Assembly: GCA_026399835.1 (NCBI GenBank)
Contig: JAPLQE010000069.1
Span: forward strand, 1 to 64,000
Source: Burkholderiales bacterium
GTDB taxonomy: Bacteria; Pseudomonadota; Gammaproteobacteria; Burkholderiales; Burkholderiaceae_E
Direction of reading: 5' to 3'
Length of the DNA: 64,000 bases
In this document: in pieces, positions 57,438-64,000 of the stretch
How the letters are laid out: every line of letters begins with the position of its first letter
Numbering within the stretch: position 1 is the first letter of the stretch
Translations under genes and position numbers: made by a program
Notes under the pieces: model-generated
What the model saw: only the letters and a program-made list of their open reading frames with translations
What the model was told of the DNA's origin: nothing
Databases searched by the model: none

Positions 57438-58202
57438 TCAGCCGGTGATGGTTGCGCCGCCGTCGGCGACGATCGACTGGCCGGTGATGAACGCACCCGC
57501 ACGGCCTGCCAGCATCACCGCGATCCCGCCGATGTCGTCGGGTTCGCCCAGCCGGCGCAGCGGGAAGCGCGCCTCCGCGGCCGCCTTGCGCGCCGGATCC
57601 TCGTACAGCGCCCGCGCGAAGTCGGTCTTGATCAGGCCGGGCGCGATGCAGTTCACGCGGATGTTCAGTGGGCCCCACTCGCAGGCGAGGTTGCGCGCGA
57701 GCTGCATGTCGGCGGCCTTGGAGATGCAGTAGGCACCGATCTCGGTCGAGCCCTTCAGGCCGCCGATCGACGACACGATGATGATCGCGCCGTCCTTCTT
57801 CGCCGCCATGTCGGGCTGCACCATCTGGCACAGCCAGTGGTTCGACAGCACGTTGTTGCGCATGATCTTCTCGAACACCTCGTCGCCCATGCCGCTGCTC
57901 GGGCCGAAGTAGGGGTTCGACGCGGCATTGCAGACCAGCACGTCGATCGGGCCGAAGGCCTTGCGCGACTGGTCGACCAGGTTCTGCAGGCCGGCCTTGT
58001 CGCTGATGTTCGCCGGGATCGCGATCGCGGTGCCGCCGGCCTTCGTGATCGCGTCGACGACCACCTGGCAGGCGTCGAGCTTGCGGCTCGAGACGACGAC
58101 CTTCGCGCCGTGCGCGGCCATGTTCTCGGCGATCGAGCGGCCGATGCCGCGGCTCGATCCGGTGACGATGCAGACCTTTCCGGTCAGGTCGAACAGGCTC
58201 AT
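57438..58202 (-). CDS. Short-chain dehydrogenase/reductase
   Basis: A 254-residue classical SDR: cofactor motif TGSSRGIG (about 15-22), NAAS, catalytic Ser in IIVSSIGG, YCISK with the catalytic Tyr and Lys, and PGLIKTDFA. NADP(H) is likely, as Arg follows the third Ser. It resembles SDRs of fatty acid or secondary-alcohol metabolism, but the substrate is unknown. AGGAGA precedes the ATG at 58202. It is last in a GGT-KTSC-SDR unit. Confidence 0.93.
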   Translation of the reverse strand: MSLFDLTGKVCIVTGSSRGIGRSIAENMAAHGAKVVVSSRKLDACQVVVDAITKAGGTAIAIPANISDKAGLQNLVDQSRKAFGPIDVLVCNAASNPYFGPSSGMGDEVFEKIMRNNVLSNHWLCQMVQPDMAAKKDGAIIIVSSIGGLKGSTEIGAYCISKAADMQLARNLACEWGPLNIRVNCIAPGLIKTDFARALYEDPARKAAAEARFPLRRLGEPDDIGGIAVMLAGRAGAFITGQSIVADGGATITG

Positions 58203-58234
58203 CTGGGGTGTCTCCTCTGTGGGGTTCCGAAAGC

Positions 58235-58504
58235 TCAATCCTTGCGGTCGAACAGCGCGTCGAGCTTCGCCCGCGCCTCGGCGTCGGGCCCGCCCGCGGC
58301 GCGCTCGGCCGGGTATTCCTCGGCGATCCGGTCCTCCCAGAACGCCGACGGATTCGGTGCCGAGAAGAAGCGGCGCGCGACCTCGTCGGGCACGCCCTTG
58401 TAGGCGCGCACCTCGCCCGAGGTGAACTCGATCTCGAGGCGCTGCGTGCGCGCGTCGTAGCCGGCGGACTTCAGGCGGTCGGTGTGCAGGGGCTTGCGTT
58501 GCAT
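58235..58504 (-). CDS. KTSC domain protein
   Basis: An 89-residue protein with LKSAGYDARTQRLEIEFTSG, VRAYKGVPDEVARRFFSA and FWEDRIAEEYP, matching the KTSC domain, a small fold found alone or fused to lysyl-tRNA-synthetase-like and other proteins, function unknown. Gaps are 32 bases to the SDR gene and 21 to the gamma-glutamyltransferase gene on the same strand. Confidence 0.85.
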   Translation of the reverse strand: MQRKPLHTDRLKSAGYDARTQRLEIEFTSGEVRAYKGVPDEVARRFFSAPNPSAFWEDRIAEEYPAERAAGGPDAEARAKLDALFDRKD

Positions 58505-58525
58505 GTCGATCTCCGGGGAGCGCTG

Positions 58526-60346
58526 TCAGCGCCCGAGCACCAGTCCCTCGCGGCGCGGGTCGGCGCCGCCGACGAGCGTACAGCGGCCGGTCGGGCCGCA
58601 CTGCCGGACGATGCCCTGCAGCCCGCTGGTCATCGGGATCTCGCGGACCTCGTGGCCGCGCGCGCGCAGCGCATCGGACAGTCCCGCCGGGGCCCGGCCC
58701 GCCTCGAGCTCGACCGGCCCGTTGCGGCTGCCGAGGTTGGGCATCGCGATCGCGGACTGCACGTCATGGCCGTCGCGCAGCGTGAGCAGCAGCGTGCGCG
58801 CGACGTAGCCGATGATCTGCGAGCCGCCGGGCGAGCCGACCGCCATCACCAGCGCGCCGCGCCCGGGCGCGGCGTCGGTGCCACCGGCGCGCTCGAACAC
58901 CAGCGTCGGCGCCATCGAGCTGCGCGGCCGCTTGCCGGCCTGCACGCGGTTGGCCACCGGCGCGCCGCCTTCGGTGGCCGCGAAGGAGAAGTCGGTCAGC
59001 TGGTTGTTCAGCAGGAAGCCGCGGACCATCGTGCGCGAGCCGAACTGGTCCTCGATGGTGGTGGTCATCGAGACCGCGTTGCCGGCGGCGTCGACGATCG
59101 ACAGGTGCGAGGTCGACGGCTGCTCGAGCGTCGCCTCCTCGAGCGCTGCGCGCGGCATGCCGTCGGGGTCGCCGGCCGTGGCACGGCCCATCGCGCGCTC
59201 GCCGACGAGCGCCGCGCGGCGTGCGAGGTAGCGCGGATCGAGCAGGCCGGCAGGCGGCGCGACGAAGGCCGGGTCGGCGACGTAGCGGTTGCGGTCGGCG
59301 AAGGCGAGTGCGCCGGCTTCGGCGAAGGCATGGACGCCGTCGGCGCGCACCACGCGGTCGGGGTCCGCGAGCGCCGGCGCCTTCGCCGCGTCGACGATGC
59401 CGAGGATCTGCGCGACCGCGATGGCGCCCGAGGAGGGCGGCGGCATGCCGCAGACGACCCAGCGCCGGTACGGCGTGCACAGCGCCGCGCGGGCGATGGG
59501 GGCATAGAACGCGAGGTCGCGCTCGGTCAGCAGGCCGGGATTCGCAGGGTGGCGCTGCACCGCATCGACGAGGTCGCGCGCGATCGGCCCGGCATGCAGC
59601 GCGAGGCTGCCGCGCGAGGCGATCTGCACGAGCGTGTCGGCCAGCTCCGGGTTGCGCAGCCGGTGGCCGACCGGCCAGGGCGTGCCGTCGGGCGCGTAGA
59701 AGTAGTGCGCGGCCGCCGGGTCGCGCTTGAGATGGCGCTCGGCGGCCAGCAGCGTGTTCAGGCGGGGGCTGACTTCGAAGCCCTCGGTCGCGAGCCGGAT
59801 CGCAGGCTCGAAGAGCGTCGCCCACGGCAGGCGGCCTTGGCGCGCGTGCGCGGCCTCCAGCATGCGCACCACGCCCGGCGTGCCGACCGAACGGCCGCCC
59901 ACCACTGCGTCGAAGAACTGCACCGGCTTGCCGTCGGCGCCCAGGAACAGGCGCTCGTCGGCCGCCGCCGGCGCGGTCTCGCGGCCGTCCCAGGCGACGA
60001 GCGCGTTGCTGCGGCCGTCGCGGTGCAGCAGGAAGGCGCCGCCGCCGATGCCCGAGGACTGCGGCTCGACCAGCGTCAGCACCATCTGCGCGGCCACCGC
60101 CGCGTCGAGTGCGCTGCCGCCGCGCTCGAGCATCGCGAGGCCGGCGCGCGTGGCGTGGGGGTTCGCCGTCGCGACCATCGCGCGGGCCGCCTCGACCGCC
60201 TCGCGCGCCGCGTAGCCGCTCGCGGCCTCCGGCTGCGCCGGTGCCTGCGCTGTCGCCGCCAGCGGCAATGCGAGCCCGGCGAGCCAGACGGCGTGCCGCA
60301 GGGCACGCACCACGCCTGCGATCGAGCGGAACGGGGTCGGGGTCAT
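58526..60346 (-). CDS. ggt: Gamma-glutamyltransferase
   Basis: A 606-residue periplasmic enzyme with a signal peptide (about 1-33) and the self-processing Thr (T412) in [11 protein letters not shown], then [13 protein letters not shown] and [11 protein letters not shown]. It is made as one chain and cleaved into two subunits at that Thr; it moves the gamma-glutamyl group from glutathione to water or amino acids. I chose ATG 60346, which gives a good signal peptide. Divergent from the amidase gene across 80 bases. Confidence 0.94.
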   Translation of the reverse strand: MTPTPFRSIAGVVRALRHAVWLAGLALPLAATAQAPAQPEAASGYAAREAVEAARAMVATANPHATRAGLAMLERGGSALDAAVAAQMVLTLVEPQSSGIGGGAFLLHRDGRSNALVAWDGRETAPAAADERLFLGADGKPVQFFDAVVGGRSVGTPGVVRMLEAAHARQGRLPWATLFEPAIRLATEGFEVSPRLNTLLAAERHLKRDPAAAHYFYAPDGTPWPVGHRLRNPELADTLVQIASRGSLALHAGPIARDLVDAVQRHPANPGLLTERDLAFYAPIARAALCTPYRRWVVCGMPPPSSGAIAVAQILGIVDAAKAPALADPDRVVRADGVHAFAEAGALAFADRNRYVADPAFVAPPAGLLDPRYLARRAALVGERAMGRATAGDPDGMPRAALEEATLEQPSTSHLSIVDAAGNAVSMTTTIEDQFGSRTMVRGFLLNNQLTDFSFAATEGGAPVANRVQAGKRPRSSMAPTLVFERAGGTDAAPGRGALVMAVGSPGGSQIIGYVARTLLLTLRDGHDVQSAIAMPNLGSRNGPVELEAGRAPAGLSDALRARGHEVREIPMTSGLQGIVRQCGPTGRCTLVGGADPRREGLVLGR

Positions 60347-60426
60347 CGTCGGCGCGGCGGGGTCGGGGCAGCCGCTACTATACGCAGACGACCCCCACCG
60401 ATCGATCCGCACCCGCGGGCGCCGAC

Positions 60427-61761
60427 ATGACCGACACCCCGAACGCCTCTTCCCGCCCCGGCATCCGCGAGACCGTCGCCGCCATCGCTGCCGGCACGAC
60501 CACCAGCCGCGCGCTGCTCGACGAGGCCCACGCGGCCGCCGACCGCCACCGCGACCTGAACGCGATCGCCTGGGTCGACTGGGACGCCGCCGCCCGCGCG
60601 GCCGACGCGCTCGATGTGCGGGCCCGTGCGGGCGGCCCGCTCGGGCCCCTGCACGGTGTGCCCCTGACGATCAAGGACCTCTACCAGGTCGACGGCATGC
60701 CCACCGCCGGCGGCACCCGCGCGGCGCTGCCCGCGCTCGGCGGCGAGTCGGTCGCGGTCGCGCGGATGCGCGCGGTGGGCGCGCTGCCCTTCGCCAAGAC
60801 CAACATGCACGAGATCGCGCTGGGCGCGACCGGCGAGAACCCCTGGACGGGCGACGTGAAGAACCCGGTCGACCCGTCGCGCCAGGCCGGCGGTTCGTCG
60901 AGCGGCGCGGGTGTGGCCACCGCCGTCGGCATCGGCTTCGCGGGCCTGGGCAGCGACACCGGCGGCTCGGTGCGGATCCCGGCGGCCTTCAGCGGCGTGG
61001 TCGGCTTCAAGCCGAGCTTCGGCGCGATCCCGCTGGCGGGCGCACTGCACCTGTCCTGGACCTGCGACCACGCCGGCCCGCTCACGCGCTCGGTCGACGA
61101 TGCCGCGCTGCTCTACGAGGTGATGGCCGGCCGCCGCACCGATCACGGCAAGGTCGCCCGGCGCCCGCGCCTCGCGGTGCCCGCCACCTGGCTCAAGGGG
61201 CGCCTGCATCCGGCCACGCGCGCATGGTTCGACGCACGCATCGCGGCGCTGCGCACGCAGGCCGACATCGTCCACGTCGAGCTGCCCTCGCTGTCGCGCG
61301 CGCTTGCGCCGTACACCGCGATCGTCCGCGCCGAGGCCGCCTTCGTGCACCGCGCGGTGCTCGCGGCCGGCGGCGAGGGCTTCTCCGACGCCGTGCTCGC
61401 CCCGATGCGCGACGGCGCCGCGCAGCTCACGCAGGTCTATCTCGACGCGATGCGCGAGCGCGAGCTGCTGCGCGCCGAGCTCGACGCGATGCTGCGCGAC
61501 CACGACGCGCTGCTGCTGCCCACCAGCGCCGTGCCGCCGCCGACGCGTGGCCAGCTCGAGGTGCAGGTCGAGGGCGGTACGCTGAGCACCCGCGAGGCGG
61601 TGCTCGGCCAGACGCTCGCGTTCAGCTTCGTCGGCCTGCCGACCCTGGCGCTGCCGATGGGCACGGCTGACGGGCTGCCGGCGTCGATGCAGGTGGTGGG
61701 TGCGCGCGATGCGGATGCGTCGGTGCTCGCACTCGGGCGCTGGCTGGAAGCACGGGCCTAG
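60427..61761 (+). CDS. Amidase (amidase signature family)
   Basis: A 444-residue enzyme with the Ser-cisSer-Lys triad: K83 in [10 protein letters not shown], the GGSSSG loop (155-160) and nucleophile S181 in [12 protein letters not shown]. Members hydrolyse amides or transamidate Glu/Asp-tRNA; this one lacks GatA-specific context (no gatC or gatB nearby), so a stand-alone amidase is likely. It could use the amides made by the nitrile hydratase 39 kb away, but the distance gives no support. ATG 60427; weak ribosome binding site. Confidence 0.92.
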   Translation: MTDTPNASSRPGIRETVAAIAAGTTTSRALLDEAHAAADRHRDLNAIAWVDWDAAARAADALDVRARAGGPLGPLHGVPLTIKDLYQVDGMPTAGGTRAALPALGGESVAVARMRAVGALPFAKTNMHEIALGATGENPWTGDVKNPVDPSRQAGGSSSGAGVATAVGIGFAGLGSDTGGSVRIPAAFSGVVGFKPSFGAIPLAGALHLSWTCDHAGPLTRSVDDAALLYEVMAGRRTDHGKVARRPRLAVPATWLKGRLHPATRAWFDARIAALRTQADIVHVELPSLSRALAPYTAIVRAEAAFVHRAVLAAGGEGFSDAVLAPMRDGAAQLTQVYLDAMRERELLRAELDAMLRDHDALLLPTSAVPPPTRGQLEVQVEGGTLSTREAVLGQTLAFSFVGLPTLALPMGTADGLPASMQVVGARDADASVLALGRWLEARA

Positions 61762-61779
61762 CGCCCGGCGGGTCGCCCG

Positions 61780-63099
61780 TCAGCCGGCGGGCAGCCGGAA
61801 GCGCGCCACCGTGCGGTTCAGTGCCTGGGCCTGATCGTACAGGGCACCCACCGCCGACGCGGTCTGCTCGACCACTGCGGCATCCTGCTGGCTGCCGCGG
61901 TCGAGGTTCTCGAGTGTCTGCCGCACCTGGGCCACGGCACTGTTCTGGCGGAGCACGTCCGCGGCGATCTCGGATCCGCGCGCGGTCATCGCCTCGGCGC
62001 GCTCGACGATCCGATCGATCGTCTGTCGCGCATCGCCCACCGCGCTGCCTGCCTGTTCGACGCTGTCCAGGGTCGACTCGATCAGCGTGCGGATCTCGCG
62101 CGCCGCCGTCGCCGAACGTCCCGAGAGCCGGCGCACCTCGGTGGCCACCACGCCGAACGCACGCCCGGAGTCGCCGGCACGGGCCGCTTCGACCGCGGCG
62201 TTCAATGCCAGAAGGTTGGTCTGGAACGCGATGTCGTCGATCACGCCGAGGATCATCCGGATGCGGCCCGCCGCTTCCTCCACCCGTTCCATCCGCTCGC
62301 TGACCCGACCCATGGCCTCGCCGCCGCGTCGAGCCACCGCGACGTTGTCGGCGGCCATCGCCGCGCCGTCGTGCGATCGGTCGGCCGTCGAGTCCACCAT
62401 GCCGGTGATCTGGCCGATCGACGCGACCGAGGCCTCGAGCATCGAGGCGGTGTTCGCCGTGCGCTGGGCCAGGTCGTTGGAACCGCCGCTGATCTCGCGG
62501 CTCGCCACCAGGATCGCATCCGAGCCGTCGCGCACCTGACCCACCACCTCGCGCAGCGCGGCATGCATCGCCGCCAGTCCGCGCAGCAGGTGCGCCGCCT
62601 CGTCGTTGCCCCAGGCGCGCGGCTGTCGCGTCAGGTCACCGTGTGCGATGGCGCTCATGTGGTCGGCCACGACCTTCATGCCGCCCTGCATCACCAGGTA
62701 GTAGCACCGGAACAGGTAGCCACCCACGCCCAGTGCGCTCATGACCAGCAGGCCCACCAGCCAGCGGTCGCGCTCCAGGCCGAGGATCGCGGGGTCGAGG
62801 GCGCGGGCCGCTGCCGGGGTGTCGGCCGCGCGCGCGGCATGGGCAGCCTCCAGACGCGCAGTCTGGTCGGTCACGGTCCAGCCCGCCAGCACGAGCAGCG
62901 GCAGGCAGAACGCGATCGAGATCAGCAGCGACTTCCCCGCGAAGCTGAGCTTTCGGAACAGCCGTACGCCGGGCGCCCAGGGGCCATGGGGCGAGCGGGT
63001 ACCCGTGCCGCGCGGTGCGGCGGGCCGAGCCTGCGGGGCCGCTGCAGGCTGCGGGGCGGGCTCCGGGGAGCGCGTCGGGGTAGGGTGGGAGGGCGGCAT
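61780..63099 (-). CDS. Methyl-accepting chemotaxis protein
   Basis: A 439-residue receptor. After a Pro-rich cytoplasmic lead (about 1-45) come two membrane helices (about 55-75 and 113-130) flanking only a short periplasmic segment of about 35 residues. A HAMP-like linker (KVVADHMSAIAHGDLTRQ) and the signalling hairpin IDDIAFQTNLLALNAAVEAA follow. It passes signals to CheA-CheW, which are not in the window; cheY and cheZ are. The tiny sensory loop suggests sensing of membrane state or through a partner. Confidence 0.93.
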   Translation of the reverse strand: MPPSHPTPTRSPEPAPQPAAAPQARPAAPRGTGTRSPHGPWAPGVRLFRKLSFAGKSLLISIAFCLPLLVLAGWTVTDQTARLEAAHAARAADTPAAARALDPAILGLERDRWLVGLLVMSALGVGGYLFRCYYLVMQGGMKVVADHMSAIAHGDLTRQPRAWGNDEAAHLLRGLAAMHAALREVVGQVRDGSDAILVASREISGGSNDLAQRTANTASMLEASVASIGQITGMVDSTADRSHDGAAMAADNVAVARRGGEAMGRVSERMERVEEAAGRIRMILGVIDDIAFQTNLLALNAAVEAARAGDSGRAFGVVATEVRRLSGRSATAAREIRTLIESTLDSVEQAGSAVGDARQTIDRIVERAEAMTARGSEIAADVLRQNSAVAQVRQTLENLDRGSQQDAAVVEQTASAVGALYDQAQALNRTVARFRLPAG

Positions 63100-63245
63100 G
63101 AGGCGTGGCGGATGTTTGCCAGAACTTAGGCTTAGTCACGACTGGGGATATGCCGAACAGCCGGGGAAAACGATGCCTTCTCGTTGCATCGGGCCCGATC
63201 GCCGGTCGTGGGGCCGGAATCCGGCCGCCGGTGCCGTGAATGCGA

Positions 63246-63306
63246 CACGGCCGCCCTGCGGCGGCCGTGGTCGACGTGCGACAGTCCTGCGGCCGGCGGC
63301 CGCAGG
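63246..63306 (-). terminator. Two adjacent hairpins after the SDR gene
   Basis: Two perfect stems: 9 bp (63286-63306, loop GGC) just 12 bases after the SDR stop, and 10 bp (63246-63269, loop CTGC). No T-tract follows. They probably end the SDR transcript. Confidence 0.6.
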
Positions 63307-63318
63307 AACCGGGTCGGC

Positions 63319-64000
63319 TCAGCGCGGTGCCATCCGGATCGCGCCGTCGAGGCGGATCACCTCACCGTTGAGCATCGTGTTCTCGAAGATCTGCTGCACG
63401 AGCTGCGCGTACTCGGGCGGGCGGCCCAGCCGCGAGGGGAAGGGCACCTGCCGGCCCAGCGAGTCCTGCGCCTCCTGCGGCAGCCCGAGCAGCAACGGCG
63501 TGAGGAACAGGCCCGGCGCGATCGTCACGACGCGCACGCCGTCGCGGGCGAGGTCGCGGGCGATGGGCAGCGTCATGCCGACGATGCCGCCCTTGGACGC
63601 AGAGTAGGCCGCCTGCCCGATCTGGCCGTCGAACGCCGCAACCGAAGCGGTGCTGACGATCACGCCGCGTTCGCCTTCGGCCGACGCCTCGTTCTTCACC
63701 ATCGCGCCCGCTGCCAGCCGGATCATGTTGAACGTGCCGATCAGGTTGACGGTGACGACGCGCGTGAAGTCGGCCAACTTCATCGGACCGTCCTTGCCGA
63801 CGGTCTTGCCCGGCGTGCCGATCCCCGCGCAGTTCACCAGCCCGCGCAGGTTGCCGAAGGCGAGGGCGGCGTCCACCACCGCCTGACCGTCGGTTTCCGA
63901 GGTGACATCGCACTTGACGAACTTCGCGGCCGCGCCGAGCGCGCGGACCTTCTCGTCGCCGAGCGCCGCGTTGACGTCGGCGATCACGACCTTGCCGCCG
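63319..64000 (-). CDS. SDR, 3-hydroxyacyl-CoA dehydrogenase type II-like (cut by window edge)
   Basis: At least 227 residues of a classical SDR whose N-terminus is beyond the window (the frame is open to the edge). Visible are [10 protein letters not shown], the NCAG loop, catalytic Ser in [15 protein letters not shown] and [13 protein letters not shown]. The last phrase and IRLDGAIRM are typical of the 3-hydroxyacyl-CoA / 2-methyl-3-hydroxybutyryl-CoA dehydrogenase branch (HSD17B10-like) of fatty acid and isoleucine breakdown. Confidence 0.9.
   Translation of the reverse strand, partial: GGKVVIADVNAALGDEKVRALGAAAKFVKCDVTSETDGQAVVDAALAFGNLRGLVNCAGIGTPGKTVGKDGPMKLADFTRVVTVNLIGTFNMIRLAAGAMVKNEASAEGERGVIVSTASVAAFDGQIGQAAYSASKGGIVGMTLPIARDLARDGVRVVTIAPGLFLTPLLLGLPQEAQDSLGRQVPFPSRLGRPPEYAQLVQQIFENTMLNGEVIRLDGAIRMAPR

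Noticed and set aside
60360-60380. TACTATAC motif as a divergent promoter for ggt and amidase
   Set aside because: It gives -10-like hexamers on both strands but no -35 or start mapping; too weak to call.

Overview
The window is uniformly very GC-rich and densely coded. It looks like a chromosomal segment of a betaproteobacterium, probably in the order Burkholderiales. The clearest sign is the housekeeping block scpB-rluB-rimP-nusA-infB-rbfA-truB-typA. The bpt/aat pair, a phasin, CheY with CheZ, and the flagellin at the left edge agree with this. I see no insertion sequence, prophage, integrase, CRISPR array or rRNA, and no stretch whose base or codon use looks foreign. The taxonomic call rests on gene content and order only.

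Layout. 1-6140: flagellin start, YggX, and argA divergent from hrpA; hrpA carries an apparent frameshift before its C-terminal domain. 6172-9748: a run of exported beta-propeller, polysaccharide deacetylase, membrane hydroxylase/desaturase and CinA-like genes. 9919-12454: a phasin divergent from a histone-deacetylase-family enzyme across a compact promoter/operator region, then an EamA exporter. 12482-18019: an oxidoreductase, a PBP7-type peptidase, an IclR regulator and lutAB. 17988-24641: a B12-binding radical SAM gene divergent from a three-gene cobalt-type nitrile hydratase cluster, then a reverse-strand NUDIX-aat-bpt-pyrD unit and initiator tRNA-Met with its terminator. 24692-29526: a five-gene esterase/ABC-transporter operon with overlapping ends. 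29700-35238: an unknown protein, cheY-cheZ, a DUF1653-HD fusion, a subtilase with a likely outer-membrane C-terminus, and a KGG-repeat stress protein. 35641-48158: the translation and ribosome-maturation block with an attenuator-like leader before rimP. 48261-64000: ene-reductase, glycosyltransferase, LysR, nucleoside transporter, K+ channel, acyl-CoA ligase, two SDRs, KTSC protein, gamma-glutamyltransferase, amidase and a chemoreceptor.

The core of the window supports transcription-translation coupling (NusA), ribosome maturation (RimP, RbfA, RluB, TruB, TypA) and initiation (IF2, initiator tRNA). The accessory parts handle carbon and nitrogen sources (lactate, nitriles, amides, nucleosides, gamma-glutamyl peptides, polyhydroxyalkanoate granules) and motility.

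The signals I find most worth following are: (1) several genes with a -10-like hexamer exactly six bases before the start codon and no Shine-Dalgarno, suggesting leaderless mRNAs, including a palindromic -10 shared by argA and hrpA; (2) two TGTTGC-N3-GCA operators bracketing the phasin promoter; (3) the frameshift in hrpA; (4) a four-cysteine insert in CheZ; (5) the rimP leader attenuator. I did not find a clear new defence or mobile system.
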